A DNA stretch of 64,000 bases. Origin: Vibrio tetraodonis. GTDB taxonomy: Bacteria > Pseudomonadota > Gammaproteobacteria > Enterobacterales > Vibrionaceae. The position numbers and the translations under genes are program-made. Of this stretch, positions 39,600-48,458 are shown one piece after another; the first letter of the stretch is position 1, and each line of letters begins with the position of its first letter. Location of the stretch: assembly GCF_003350295.1 (NCBI RefSeq), contig NZ_QLYY01000021.1, positions 1 through 64,000 on the forward strand. Direction: 5' to 3'. The notes beneath the pieces are model-generated. The model saw only the letters and a list, made by a program, of their open reading frames with translations, was not told where the DNA came from and ran no database searches.

Positions 39600-39989
39600 T
39601 TATACACGACGTTTCTTAGGTGGACGACAACCGTTATGAGGGATTGGTGTAGCATCAACGATGTTTGTGATGCGGAAACCAGCAGCGTTCAGTGCGCGAA
39701 CAGTAGATTCACGACCTGGACCTGGACCCTTAACCATAACTTCCAAGTTCTTTAGTCCGTATTCTTTCGCCATTTCAGCACAACGCTCAGCAGCTACCTG
39801 TGCCGCGAACGGAGTAGATTTACGAGAACCACGGAAACCTGAACCACCTGCAGTAGCCCATGCTAGAGCATTACCTTGACGGTCAGTAATAGTTACGATT
39901 GTGTTGTTAAAAGACGCATGGATGTGCGCAACGCCATCTGCAACTTGCTTGCGTACGCGCTTACGAGCGCGAGTTGGTTGTTTAGCCAT
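39600..39989 (-). CDS. rpsK: 30S ribosomal protein S11
   Basis: 129 residues. Contains the S11 signature [19 protein letters not shown] and the C-terminal [14 protein letters not shown]. Located in the platform of the 30S subunit. 18 bp after rpsM. Confidence 0.98.
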
Positions 39990-40007
39990 TGTACTCTACC
40001 TTCCCGA

Positions 40008-40364
40008 TTATTTCTTGATCGGCTTACGCGGACCCTTACGGGTGCGAGCGTTGGTTTTAGTACGCTGTCCACGTAGTGGTAGACTGCGACGATGACGAAG
40101 ACCACGGTAACAGCCAAGGTCCATTAGACGCTTGATGTTCATGGATACTTCACGACGTAGATCACCTTCTACAGTGTACTTAGCTACACCATCACGCAGT
40201 TGATCGATCTGCTCTTCAGTTAGTTCACTGATCTTAACATGCTCAGCAATACCCACCTCAGCTAGAATAGCTTGAGAACGAGTCTTACCGATGCCGTAGA
40301 TCGCTGTTAGTGCGATTACAGCATGCTTTTGATCAGGAATGTTAATGCCTGCTATACGGGCCAT
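40008..40364 (-). CDS. rpsM: 30S ribosomal protein S13
   Basis: 118 residues. Starts MARIAGINIPDQKHAVIALT; has GIGKTRSQAILAEVG and the Arg-rich C-terminal region (RGLRHRRSLPLRGQRTKTNA) ending KKPIKK-like. First gene of the alpha operon; its leader carries the promoter and probable S4 target. Confidence 0.98.
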   Translation of the reverse strand: MARIAGINIPDQKHAVIALTAIYGIGKTRSQAILAEVGIAEHVKISELTEEQIDQLRDGVAKYTVEGDLRREVSMNIKRLMDLGCYRGLRHRRSLPLRGQRTKTNARTRKGPRKPIKK

Positions 40365-40467
40365 TATTCACTCCTAAGTGTTTCTATAAAAGAATTAGCC
40401 GCAGCAAAGCCCGTTATGGATACGCTGCGGGATACTACTTCTTTTGCACGCAAAAGGTAGGCCGAGC
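40365..40467 (-). promoter_or_regulatory. Alpha-operon leader (probable S4 autoregulatory site)
   Basis: The ~100-nt leader between the alpha promoter and rpsM contains two inverted repeats on the minus strand: CTTTTGC...GCAAAAG and CCGCAGC...GCTGCGG, ending in GGAGTGAATAATG. Gammaproteobacterial alpha leaders form a nested pseudoknot bound by S4. The two stems and position fit, but I could not prove the pseudoknot. Confidence 0.55.
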
Positions 40468-40496
40468 AATATACTCAACGCTACCTTATATTTCAA
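40468..40496 (-). promoter_or_regulatory. Alpha-operon promoter
   Basis: On the minus strand -35 TTGAAA (40491-40496), a 17-nt spacer and -10 TATATT (40468-40473) followed by a GC-rich discriminator (GCTCGGCC). It lies between rpmJ and rpsM, as in E. coli. Confidence 0.8.
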
Positions 40497-40513
40497 GTAA
40501 AAATTTCTGCTTA

Positions 40514-40627
40514 TTAGCCTTGGCGCTGTTTGTGCTTTGGCTCACTGCAAATCACGCGAACGACACCGTTACGCTTGATAACTTTACAGTTACGGCAGAT
40601 TTTTTTAACGGAAGCACGAACTTTCAT
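40514..40627 (-). CDS. rpmJ: 50S ribosomal protein L36
   Basis: 37 codons: [20 protein letters not shown] and a C-terminus ending [10 protein letters not shown]. It has the Cys-x2-Cys of the zinc-binding (C+) form of L36. It lies 27 bp after secY and ends the spc operon. Two more Cys/His ligands are present in the last 15 residues. Confidence 0.98.
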
Positions 40628-40654
40628 TGCTAAACTCCGCAATTAAAACCCGAT

Positions 40655-41989
40655 TTATCGGCCGTAGCCTTTCAGGTTTGCCTTTTTCAACACAGAATCA
40701 TACTGTTGAGACATCAGATGAGTCTGTACCTGTGCCATAAAGTCCATAATAACCACTACTACAATCAGTAGTGATGTTCCGCCGAAGTAGAAACGTACGT
40801 TCCACGCGACCATCATGAACTCTGGAATCAGACAGATAAAGGTAATGTATAACGCACCCGCTAGGGTTAAACGCGTCATCACTTTATCTATATATTTAGC
40901 TGTCTGCTCACCTGGGCGGATGCCGGGTACGAATGCACCAGACTTCTTCAGGTTATCTGCTGTTTCTCTAGGGTTGAATACCAACGCCGTGTAGAAGAAA
41001 CAGAAGAAAATAATCGCCGCTGCATATAGCATTACGTATAAAGGCTGACCTGGGCTAAGAGCCAAAGACACGTCAGTTAACCAACCAAGCGTGCTGCTCT
41101 CACCATTTTGACCAAACCACTGCGCCAGTGTTCCTGGAAACAGTATAATACTAGATGCAAAGATTGCTGGAATAACACCTGCCATATTAATTTTAAGTGG
41201 CAAGTGTGTGCTTTGTGCAGCAAAGACCTTACGACCTTGTTGACGTTTCGCATAGTTAACGACGATTCGACGTTGACCACGCTCCATGAAAACAACGAAG
41301 TAGATCACTGCAAAAGCAAGTACAACAATCAACAGCAGAAGAAGTACATGCAATTCACCTTGACGCGCTTGCTCGATTGTTTGACCGATTGCAGAAGGCA
41401 ATCCAGCAACAATACCTGCAAAAATAAGTAACGATATACCGTTACCAATTCCACGCTCTGTAATTTGTTCACCTAACCACATCAGGAACATGGTACCAGT
41501 TACTAAACTTACGGTAGCAATTAGCGTAAACATGGTTTGGTTGATAACAACCAGATTATCGACCATGTTTGGTAAGCCTGTTGCAATACCAATAGCTTGG
41601 AATGTTGCAAGTACAAGCGTGCCGTAGCGCGTATATTGGCTTATCTTACGACGGCCTGCTTCACCCTCTTTCTTGAGTTCAGCTAACGCAGGGTGAACTA
41701 CGGTTAGCAGTTGGACAACAATCGATGCCGAAATATACGGCATGATGCCCAACGCTAATATAGATGCACGCTCAAGAGCACCACCGGAGAACATGTTAAA
41801 CATTTCAACGATGGTACCTTTTTGCTGTTCGAACAAATCGGCAAGTACAGCAGCGTCAATACCAGGAATCGGCACAAAAGAGCCGGCTCGGAATACTAAA
41901 AGTGCACCAATTACGAATAACAAGCGCGACTTTAGTTCACTTAAGCCGCTCTGAGCACTACGAAAATCTTGTCCTGGTTTCTTAGCCAT
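40655..41989 (-). CDS. secY: Protein translocase subunit SecY
   Basis: 444 residues, ten membrane helices. Forms the SecYEG channel of the inner membrane. Seen: FVPIPGIDAAVLADLFEQQ at the plug side, MFSGGALERASILALGIMPYISASI, and the cytosolic loops GQRRIVVNYAKRQQGRKVF and FVPGIRPGEQTAKYIDKVM. Between rplO and rpmJ in the spc operon. Confidence 0.99.
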   Translation of the reverse strand: MAKKPGQDFRSAQSGLSELKSRLLFVIGALLVFRAGSFVPIPGIDAAVLADLFEQQKGTIVEMFNMFSGGALERASILALGIMPYISASIVVQLLTVVHPALAELKKEGEAGRRKISQYTRYGTLVLATFQAIGIATGLPNMVDNLVVINQTMFTLIATVSLVTGTMFLMWLGEQITERGIGNGISLLIFAGIVAGLPSAIGQTIEQARQGELHVLLLLLIVVLAFAVIYFVVFMERGQRRIVVNYAKRQQGRKVFAAQSTHLPLKINMAGVIPAIFASSIILFPGTLAQWFGQNGESSTLGWLTDVSLALSPGQPLYVMLYAAAIIFFCFFYTALVFNPRETADNLKKSGAFVPGIRPGEQTAKYIDKVMTRLTLAGALYITFICLIPEFMMVAWNVRFYFGGTSLLIVVVVIMDFMAQVQTHLMSQQYDSVLKKANLKGYGR

Positions 41990-42009
41990 CTGTACCTCGT
42001 TCCTCGAGA

Positions 42010-42444
42010 TTATTCCTCGATTTTACCGCCAGCAGCTTCGATAGCAGCTTTAGCGCCTTTAGTCACACGTAGACCTTTAACAGTCACTGCTTTGTTAATT
42101 TCACCAGAAAGAACAACTTTAACAAATTCGATGTTCTTAGTGATGACGTTAGCAGCTTTAAGGCTGTTTAGGTCGACGACGTCACCTGTTACTTTCGCTA
42201 GCTCAGCTAGACGAACTTCAGCAGACACTAGACTCTTACGAGAAGTGAAGCCGAACTTAGGTAGACGCTGTTTCAAAGGCATTTGACCGCCTTCGAAGCC
42301 TGGACGAACACTGCCGCCAGAACGTGACTTTTGACCTTTGTGGCCACGACCACCGGTTTTACCAAGGCCAGAACCGATACCACGACCTACGCGCTTCGCA
42401 GAAGGCTTAGAACCCGCAGCCGGTGATAGAGTATTCAAACGCAT
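42010..42444 (-). CDS. rplO: 50S ribosomal protein L15
   Basis: 144 residues. Begins MRLNTLSPAAGSKPSAKRVG; contains GSGLGKTGGRGHKGQKSRSG and ends with the KGLRVTKGAKAAIEAAGGKI block of the family. Overlap-free: 5 bp after rpmD, 20 bp before secY. Confidence 0.98.
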   Translation of the reverse strand: MRLNTLSPAAGSKPSAKRVGRGIGSGLGKTGGRGHKGQKSRSGGSVRPGFEGGQMPLKQRLPKFGFTSRKSLVSAEVRLAELAKVTGDVVDLNSLKAANVITKNIEFVKVVLSGEINKAVTVKGLRVTKGAKAAIEAAGGKIEE

Positions 42445-42449
42445 TCTGA

Positions 42450-42626
42450 TTACTCCTCAACTTTAACCATGTAGAAAACCTTGTTGATCATTCCGCGTAC
42501 ACACGGAGTATCTTCAAGTTCTACAGTATGGTTGATTTTACGAAGGCCTAGACCCTTTAAACACAATTTGTGCTTAGGTAGACGACCGATTGAGCTTTTA
42601 GTTTGAGTAACTTTAATAGTTGCCAT
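42450..42626 (-). CDS. rpmD: 50S ribosomal protein L30
   Basis: 58 residues from the ATG at 42626 (MATIKVTQTKSSIGRLPKHK), the normal start; the longer frame to 42653 runs into rpsE. Contains LGLRKINHTVELEDTPCVRG, the L30 signature. 7 bp after rpsE. Confidence 0.97.
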   Translation of the reverse strand: MATIKVTQTKSSIGRLPKHKLCLKGLGLRKINHTVELEDTPCVRGMINKVFYMVKVEE

Positions 42627-42633
42627 GGTGTTC

Positions 42634-43137
42634 TTACTCCGAAATAGATTCAACAGTTAGACCACGTTTAGCAGCAACCATTTCTGGCGACTTCATGCTA
42701 TCTAGTGCATCGATCGTAGCACGAACGATGTTGATAGGGTTCGTAGAACCGTATGCTTTAGATAGTACGTTATGTACACCTGCTACTTCTAGTACTGCAC
42801 GCATCGCACCACCTGCGATTACACCTGTACCTTCTGCAGCTGGCTGCATGTAAACTTTAGAGCCCGAGTGGCGACCTTTTACCGGGTGGAAAAGTGTGCC
42901 TTCGTTAAGCGCGATAGTAGTCATATTACGACGCGCTTTTTCCATTGCTTTTTGAATCGCTGCAGGTACTTCACGAGCTTTGCCGTAACCGAAACCTACG
43001 CGACCGTTACCGTCACCAACTACAGTTAGTGCAGTAAAGCTCATGATTCGACCACCTTTAACCGTTTTTGATACACGGTTAACTGCGATTAGCTTTTCTT
43101 GCAAATCATTCGCTTGAACTTGTTGTTCTTTAGCCAT
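42634..43137 (-). CDS. rpsE: 30S ribosomal protein S5
   Basis: 167 residues. S5 signature LIAVNRVSKTVKGGRIMSFT and GDGNGRVGFGYGKAREVP; C-terminal domain with VLSKAYGSTNPINIVRATID. Important for translation fidelity. Between rplR and rpmD. Confidence 0.98.
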   Translation of the reverse strand: MAKEQQVQANDLQEKLIAVNRVSKTVKGGRIMSFTALTVVGDGNGRVGFGYGKAREVPAAIQKAMEKARRNMTTIALNEGTLFHPVKGRHSGSKVYMQPAAEGTGVIAGGAMRAVLEVAGVHNVLSKAYGSTNPINIVRATIDALDSMKSPEMVAAKRGLTVESISE

Positions 43138-43151
43138 CTTCCAACCCTACC

Positions 43152-43505
43152 TTAGAATTTCAGACCAGCTTCGCGAGCAGATTCTGCTAGCGCCGCTACT
43201 CGACCGTGGTATTGGAAACCAGAACGATCAAATGCAACTGACGCTACGCCTTTTTCTAGCGCGCGCTCAGCAACAGCTTTACCTACTGCTTTAGCTGCAT
43301 CGATGTTACCAGTGTTCTTTACTTGCTCACGGATCGCTTTTTCTACAGTAGAAGCTGCTGCGATAACCTCAGAGCCGTTTGATGCGATAACCTGAGCGTA
43401 CACGTGACGAGGAGTACGGTGTACTACTAGGCGAGTTGCACCCAGTTCTGCAATCTTACGACGTGCGCGTGTAGCACGACGGATGCGAGATGCTTTCTTA
43501 TCCAT
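43152..43505 (-). CDS. rplR: 50S ribosomal protein L18
   Basis: 117 residues. Starts MDKKASRIRRATRARRKIAE; RLVVHRTPRHVYAQVIASNG and the ending GRVAALAESAREAGLKF match L18, which brings 5S rRNA to the 50S subunit. 9 bp after rplF. Confidence 0.98.
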   Translation of the reverse strand: MDKKASRIRRATRARRKIAELGATRLVVHRTPRHVYAQVIASNGSEVIAAASTVEKAIREQVKNTGNIDAAKAVGKAVAERALEKGVASVAFDRSGFQYHGRVAALAESAREAGLKF

Positions 43506-43514
43506 AGTGTTACC

Positions 43515-44048
43515 TTACTTCTTCTTAGCTTCTTTAGTACGCACATTTTCATCTGCGTAACGAACACCTTTACCTTTATAAGGTTCAGGCTCACGGTAAG
43601 AACGAATGTCAGCCGCAACTTGACCTACTAGCTGCTTATCGCAACCAGAGATAATAATTTCAGTTTGGCTAGGACATTCAGCTTTAATACCCTCTGGCAA
43701 CTCGTGCTCAACAGGGTGTGAGAAGCCTAGTGTTAGAGATACAGCTTTGCCTTTAATAGCAGCACGGTAACCAACACCTTTAAGAGTTAGCTTCTTAGTA
43801 AAGCCTTCAGTAACACCAACAACCATGTTGTTTACGAGAGCACGAGCAGTACCTGCTTGAGCCCATGCATTAACAACACCTTCTTTAGGACCGAAAGTTA
43901 GGTTGTTTTCTTCCTGAGCCACAACTACTGCATCATTAACAATGCGAGATAGTTCGCCCTTTGCACTTTTTACAGTGATTTCTTGGCCGTTTAGTTTCAC
44001 CTCTACGCCAGCTGGAATAGCGACAGGTGCCTTAGCAACACGAGACAT
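43515..44048 (-). CDS. rplF: 50S ribosomal protein L6
   Basis: 177 residues. Starts MSRVAKAPVAIPAGVEVKLN; two L6 repeats, with the C-terminal PEPYKGKGVRYADENVRTKE. 12 bp after rpsH. Confidence 0.98.
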   Translation of the reverse strand: MSRVAKAPVAIPAGVEVKLNGQEITVKSAKGELSRIVNDAVVVAQEENNLTFGPKEGVVNAWAQAGTARALVNNMVVGVTEGFTKKLTLKGVGYRAAIKGKAVSLTLGFSHPVEHELPEGIKAECPSQTEIIISGCDKQLVGQVAADIRSYREPEPYKGKGVRYADENVRTKEAKKK

Positions 44049-44060
44049 ATTCTACTCCTA

Positions 44061-44453
44061 TTACGCTACGTAGCAGATGATTTCACCGCCAAGACCTGCT
44101 TTACGTGCAGCACGGTCTGACATCAGACCCTTGGAAGTTGAAACGATAGCAACACCAAGACCGCCCATTACAGAAGGAAGGTCACCTTTCTTCTTGTAAA
44201 CACGTAGACCTGGACGAGAAACACGCTTAAGTTGCTCGATTACTGGTTTAGCTTGGAAGTACTTAAGAGTAACTTCTAGCTCAGGTTTTACTTCGCCTTC
44301 AACAGCGAAATCAGTGATGTAACCTTCAGCTTTTAGTAGTGCAGCAATTGCAACTTTAAGCTTTGAAGAAGGCATTTTAACAGCAACTTTGTTTGCTGCC
44401 TGACCGTTACGAACGCGGGTCAGCATATCCGAAATCGGATCTTGCATGCTCAT
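44061..44453 (-). CDS. rpsH: 30S ribosomal protein S8
   Basis: 130 residues. Starts MSMQDPISDMLTRVRNGQAA; ends with VSTSKGLMSDRAARKAGLGG then EIICYVA, identical in layout to E. coli. In E. coli S8 is the translational repressor of the spc operon through a target near rplE; the same is likely here. Confidence 0.98.
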   Translation of the reverse strand: MSMQDPISDMLTRVRNGQAANKVAVKMPSSKLKVAIAALLKAEGYITDFAVEGEVKPELEVTLKYFQAKPVIEQLKRVSRPGLRVYKKKGDLPSVMGGLGVAIVSTSKGLMSDRAARKAGLGGEIICYVA

Positions 44454-44482
44454 ATGATTTACTCCAAATGATTAAGTGGCAA

Positions 44483-44788
44483 TTACCAGCTAGCCTTACG
44501 AAGTCCAGGAATCTCGCCTTTCATGCAAGCTTCACGGACTTTGATACGGCTTAGACCGAACTTACGTAGGTAACCGTGTGGACGACCAGTTTGGTTACAA
44601 CGGTTGCGCTGACGTGATGCACTTGAATCACGTGGAAGAGTTTGCAATTTAAGAACTGCGTTCCAACGATCTTCTTCAGATGCGTTTACATCGCTGATGA
44701 TAGCTTTAAGCGCTGCACGCTTCTCAGCGTACTTAGCTACTAGCTTTGCACGTTTTACTTCACGTGCTTTCATTGAATTTTTAGCCAT
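44483..44788 (-). CDS. rpsN: 30S ribosomal protein S14
   Basis: 101 residues, the long zinc-free form (no CxxC pairs) found in most gammaproteobacteria. Contains RDSSASRQRNRCNQTGRPHG and ends EIPGLRKASW. 18 bp after rplE. Confidence 0.98.
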   Translation of the reverse strand: MAKNSMKAREVKRAKLVAKYAEKRAALKAIISDVNASEEDRWNAVLKLQTLPRDSSASRQRNRCNQTGRPHGYLRKFGLSRIKVREACMKGEIPGLRKASW

Positions 44789-44805
44789 AACAGTAACCCT
44801 TCACC

Positions 44806-45345
44806 TTACTTACGGAATGGGAAGTTAAAGGCAGCCAGCAGAGCACGGCCTTCCTCATCAGTACCAGCAGACGTCGTAATAGTGATGTCTAGACCGCGTA
44901 CTCGATCAACTTTATCAAAGTCGATTTCCGGGAAGATGATTTGCTCGCGAACGCCCATGCTGTAGTTACCGCGTCCGTCAAAAGACTTAGCGCTAACACC
45001 ACGGAAGTCACGTACACGTGGAAGAGCGATCGAAATAAGACGCTCAAGAAAATCCCACATACGTTCGCCACGCAAGGTTACTTTACAACCGATAGGGTAG
45101 CCTTCGCGGATTTTGAAACCTGCAACAGATTTGCGCGCTTTTGTGATAAGTGGCTTCTGACCAGAGATCGTTGCCATATCAGACGCTGCATTTTCTAGCA
45201 GTTTCTTATCGTTGATTGCTTCACCAACACCCATGTTTAGGGTGATTTTCTCGATTCTAGGGACTTGCATGACGCTTGTGTAGCTAAACTGTTTGGTCAG
45301 TTCAGCGACTACAGACGACTTGTAGTAATCATGCAGTTTCGCCAT
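44806..45345 (-). CDS. rplE: 50S ribosomal protein L5
   Basis: 179 residues from the ATG at 45345 (MAKLHDYYKSSVVAELTKQF); the open frame continues upstream to 45519 but is inside rplX in another frame. LNMGVGEAINDKKLLENAAS and the C-terminal TITTSAGTDEEGRALLAAFN match L5, which binds 5S rRNA. Confidence 0.98.
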   Translation of the reverse strand: MAKLHDYYKSSVVAELTKQFSYTSVMQVPRIEKITLNMGVGEAINDKKLLENAASDMATISGQKPLITKARKSVAGFKIREGYPIGCKVTLRGERMWDFLERLISIALPRVRDFRGVSAKSFDGRGNYSMGVREQIIFPEIDFDKVDRVRGLDITITTSAGTDEEGRALLAAFNFPFRK

Positions 45346-45367
45346 AGTAGAACTCCAAATTACTCTA

Positions 45368-45685
45368 TTAGTTAGAAACGGTTTCGCCGTTAGACTTGAA
45401 GAAACGAACTTTCTTGCCGTCTTCAAAACGGAAACCGATACGGTCAGCTTTACCAGTAGCTGCGTTGAAAATAGCCACGTTAGATACATCGATAGCTGCT
45501 TCCTGCTCAACAATACCACCTTGGATATTCATTGCAGGTACAGGTTTTTGATGCTTCTTAACAAGGTTAATGCCTTCAACGAAAACTTTACCAGTTGCTA
45601 GAACCTTAGTTACTTTACCTTTCTTGCCTTTATCTTTACCAGCAAGAACGATTACTTCGTCATTACGACGGATTTTAGCTGCCAT
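45368..45685 (-). CDS. rplX: 50S ribosomal protein L24
   Basis: 105 residues. Starts MAAKIRRNDEVIVLAGKDKG with a KOW motif, an assembly-initiating protein of the 50S subunit. 13 bp after rplN. Confidence 0.98.
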   Translation of the reverse strand: MAAKIRRNDEVIVLAGKDKGKKGKVTKVLATGKVFVEGINLVKKHQKPVPAMNIQGGIVEQEAAIDVSNVAIFNAATGKADRIGFRFEDGKKVRFFKSNGETVSN

Positions 45686-45698
45686 TTCTACGTGCTCC

Positions 45699-46070
45699 TT
45701 ACAGAACTTCTGGAGCCAGTGAAACGATCTTCATGAACTTATCGCCACGAAGTTCGCGTGTCACAGGACCAAAGATACGTGTACCGATTGGTTGCTCAGT
45801 GTTATCGTTTAACAATACGCAAGCATTTCGGTCGAAGCGAATGACAGAACCGTCAGGACGACGTACGCCTTTACGGGTGCGAACTACCACCGCCTTCAGA
45901 ACGTCACCTTTTTTAACTTTACCGCGAGGAATTGCTTCCTTAACAGTAACTTTGATAACGTCACCGATGTGTGCATAACGGCGATGAGAGCCACCCAGAA
46001 CCTTAATACACATTACGCTGCGTGCGCCTGAGTTATCAGCTGCGTCCAGCATACTTTGCATTTGGATCAT
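45699..46070 (-). CDS. rplN: 50S ribosomal protein L14
   Basis: 123 residues. Starts [20 protein letters not shown]; the L14 signature [20 protein letters not shown] is present. First gene of the spc operon, with a promoter and terminator between it and rpsQ. Confidence 0.98.
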
Positions 46071-46141
46071 GTTAGTGCTCCGCTAAATATAAAAAAAACT
46101 AGACCCTCACGGGTCGGGCTGCCTCTTTAAAAGGGACGCGA

Positions 46142-46150
46142 ATTGTACCA
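46142..46150 (-). promoter_or_regulatory. spc-operon promoter (extended -10)
   Basis: The minus strand has an extended -10, TGGTACAAT, followed by a GC-rich discriminator (TCGCGTCCC) of the stringent type. The -35 is poor: a TTGACT lies too far upstream (22-nt spacing). Located ~75 bp before rplN, where the E. coli spc promoter lies. A short GACCC/GGGTC hairpin follows in the leader (46102-46116). Confidence 0.6.
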
Positions 46151-46183
46151 CCCTTTTATGTAATTGGGTAGTCAAAAAATAAA

Positions 46184-46218
46184 CGGCTCCAAAATATTTT
46201 TTGGAGCCGCTTTTTTCA
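46184..46218. terminator. Terminator of the S10 operon
   Basis: CGGCTCCAAAA and TTTTGGAGCCG form an 11-bp stem; T-rich runs follow on both strands (TTTATTTTTT on the minus). It lies 15 bp after the rpsQ stop and separates the S10 and spc operons. Confidence 0.85.
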
Positions 46219-46232
46219 TAGAATCAACGAAA

Positions 46233-46487
46233 TTAAACCTTCGCTTTTTCTACAACTTTTACCAATGCCCAAGACTTAGTCTTAGACAGAGGACGACACT
46301 CTGCGATTTCAACTGTGTCGCCTAGGCCACACTCGTTGTTCTCGTCATGTGCGTGTACTTTAGTCGTGCGCTTTACGAACTTGCCGTAAATTGGGTGTTT
46401 AACCATGCGCTCGATAGAAACAGTGATAGACTTGTCCATCTTGTCGCTAACAACACGACCTTGTTGAGTACGTTTTACTTCGCTCAT
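46233..46487 (-). CDS. rpsQ: 30S ribosomal protein S17
   Basis: 84 residues. GRVVSDKMDKSITVSIERMV and GDTVEIAECRPLSKTKSW are S17 signatures. Last gene of the S10 operon; its ATG overlaps the rpmC stop by one base. Confidence 0.98.
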   Translation of the reverse strand: MSEVKRTQQGRVVSDKMDKSITVSIERMVKHPIYGKFVKRTTKVHAHDENNECGLGDTVEIAECRPLSKTKSWALVKVVEKAKV

Positions 46488-46678
46488 TATGCGCCTGCCT
46501 TCTCAGTCAAAACAGTTTTCACACGTGCGATATCACGGCGTACAGCTTTCAGAGTGTGAGTTTGCTGTAGCTGACCAGTTGCCGCCTGCATGCGCAGGTT
46601 GAACTGTTCGCGTAGCAACTCTAGTAACTCAGAGTTAAGCTCTTCAACGCTCTTTTCGCGTAGATCTTGTGCTTTCAT
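46487..46678 (-). CDS. rpmC: 50S ribosomal protein L29
   Basis: 63 residues from the ATG at 46678 (MKAQDLREKSVEELNSELLE); an extra ATG precedes it by one codon. Helical hairpin; LRMQAATGQLQQTHTLKAVR is the family motif. Its start overlaps the end of rplP by one base. Confidence 0.97.
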   Translation of the reverse strand: MKAQDLREKSVEELNSELLELLREQFNLRMQAATGQLQQTHTLKAVRRDIARVKTVLTEKAGA

Positions 46679-47088
46679 CACATCACCTGCTTAGTTACAA
46701 ATGTCGTCTTGAAAGGCAGCTTACGAGCCGCTAGGCGGAACGCTTCACGTGCCAATTCTTCAGGTATACCACCCATTTCGTACATTACCTTTCCAGGTTG
46801 GATTTGGGCTACCCAGTACTCAACGTTACCTTTACCCTTACCCTGACGAACTTCTAGTGGTTTTTCTGTGATAGGCTTGTCTGGGAACACACGGATCCAG
46901 ATTTTACCTTGACGCTTAACGTGACGTGTCATTGCACGACGTGCCGCTTCGATCTGACGAGCAGTTAGACGACCACGGCCAGTTGCTTTAAGACCGAATT
47001 CGCCGAAGCTTACTTCAGTACCTTTAGCTAGACCACGGTTACGACCTGTCTGAACCTTACGGAACTTAGTACGTTTAGGTTGTAGCAT
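46678..47088 (-). CDS. rplP: 50S ribosomal protein L16
   Basis: 136 residues. Starts MLQPKRTKFRKVQTGRNRGL; GKGKGNVEYWVAQIQPGKVM and PFKTTFVTKQVM-like ending. Part of the tRNA-binding region of the 50S subunit. Between rpsC and rpmC. Confidence 0.98.
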   Translation of the reverse strand: MLQPKRTKFRKVQTGRNRGLAKGTEVSFGEFGLKATGRGRLTARQIEAARRAMTRHVKRQGKIWIRVFPDKPITEKPLEVRQGKGKGNVEYWVAQIQPGKVMYEMGGIPEELAREAFRLAARKLPFKTTFVTKQVM

Positions 47089-47099
47089 CTGTCGACTCC

Positions 47100-47798
47100 T
47101 TACTTACGGCCTTTGCGCTGCTTCTTAGGCTTGTCGCCTTTAGGCTCTACAGCGTTAGCTGCTGGCATTCCGCCTAGGATCTCACCTTTGAAGATCCAAA
47201 CTTTAATGCCGATCACACCGTATTGAGTGTGAGCCGAAGAAGTTGCGTAATCAATGTCAGCACGTAGAGTGTGTAGAGGCACACGACCTTCACGGTACCA
47301 CTCTGAACGTGCAATTTCAGCGCCGCCTAAACGACCACTTACTTCTACTTTGATACCTTTAGCACCTAGACGCATAGCGTTTTGTACCGCACGCTTCATA
47401 GCGCGACGGAACATAACACGACGCTCTAGTTGAGACGCGATGCTGTCACCAACAAGTTGTGCATCTAGTTCAGGCTTACGTACTTCAGCGATGTTAATTT
47501 GCGCTGGTACACCTGCAATTTTAGCTACAGCTGCGCGTAGCTTCTCAACGTCTTCACCTTTCTTACCGATTACAACGCCTGGACGAGCAGTGTGAATAGT
47601 CACACGGATGCTCTTAGCAGGACGCTCGATAACGATACGTGAAAGAGACGCTTTTTTCAGTTCACTTGTAAGGAACTGACGTACCTTGAAGTCGCCGTCT
47701 AGGTTGTCAGCGAATTCTTTGGTGTTAGCAAACCATGTAGCATTCCAAGGCTTAACGATGCCAAGACGAATACCATTTGGATGTACTTTCTGACCCAT
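47100..47798 (-). CDS. rpsC: 30S ribosomal protein S3
   Basis: 232 residues. Starts MGQKVHPNGIRLGIVKPWNA; the KH domain GVVIGKKGEDVEKLR and the C-terminal signature GAEIARSEWYREGRVPLHTL are visible. 17 bp after rplV. Confidence 0.98.
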   Translation of the reverse strand: MGQKVHPNGIRLGIVKPWNATWFANTKEFADNLDGDFKVRQFLTSELKKASLSRIVIERPAKSIRVTIHTARPGVVIGKKGEDVEKLRAAVAKIAGVPAQINIAEVRKPELDAQLVGDSIASQLERRVMFRRAMKRAVQNAMRLGAKGIKVEVSGRLGGAEIARSEWYREGRVPLHTLRADIDYATSSAHTQYGVIGIKVWIFKGEILGGMPAANAVEPKGDKPKKQRKGRK

Positions 47799-47815
47799 TG
47801 CTTACTCTCCTAGTC

Positions 47816-48148
47816 TCAAGCGTCTGCAACAACAACAGTGATGTGGCTTGAACGCTTCAAGATACGATCCGCACGACCTTTAGCACGAGGCATAATACGC
47901 TTCATGATAGGGCCTTCATCTACGAAGATCTTTGCGACACTTAGGTCGTCAATATCTGCACCTTCGTTGTGCTCCGCATTCGCGATAGCTGACTCAAGAA
48001 CTTTCTTTACTAAGTCAGCAGCTTTTTTGTTGCTGAAAGTTAAGATTTCTAGAGCTTGGTCAACTGATTTACCACGGATTTGATCCGCAACTAAGCGAGC
48101 TTTCTGAGGCGAAATGCGAGCAAAGTTATGTTTAGCTAGTGCTTCCAT
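47816..48148 (-). CDS. rplV: 50S ribosomal protein L22
   Basis: 110 residues from the ATG at 48148; an additional ATG lies one codon upstream. MEALAKHNFARISPQKARLV, then IMKRIMPRAKGRADRILKRS, the L22 signature. Lines the peptide exit tunnel. Confidence 0.97.
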   Translation of the reverse strand: MEALAKHNFARISPQKARLVADQIRGKSVDQALEILTFSNKKAADLVKKVLESAIANAEHNEGADIDDLSVAKIFVDEGPIMKRIMPRAKGRADRILKRSSHITVVVADA

Positions 48149-48158
48149 CATCTACTCC

Positions 48159-48437
48159 TTAACGCTTCTTAGCTTTCTTATCCACGACGTGGCCGCGGTA
48201 AGTACGAGTTGGTGCAAATTCGCCCAGTTTGTGACCTATCATTTCGTCGGTTACGAATACTGGTACGTGCTGACGACCATTATGGACAGCGATGGTCAAA
48301 CCGATCATCGTAGGGATGATCATTGAACGACGGGACCAAGTCTTAATAGGCTTTTTGTCTCCGCTTTCCACCGCTTTCTCTACCTTCTTCAGCAAGTGTA
48401 GGTCGATAAATGGACCTTTCTTGAGAGAACGTGGCAT
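48159..48437 (-). CDS. rpsS: 30S ribosomal protein S19
   Basis: 92 residues. Starts MPRSLKKGPFIDLHLLKKVE; signature GHKLGEFAPTRTYRGH. Located in the head of the 30S subunit. Between rplB and rplV. Confidence 0.98.
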   Translation of the reverse strand: MPRSLKKGPFIDLHLLKKVEKAVESGDKKPIKTWSRRSMIIPTMIGLTIAVHNGRQHVPVFVTDEMIGHKLGEFAPTRTYRGHVVDKKAKKR

Positions 48438-48458
48438 GGCGATTCCTCTTTATATAGA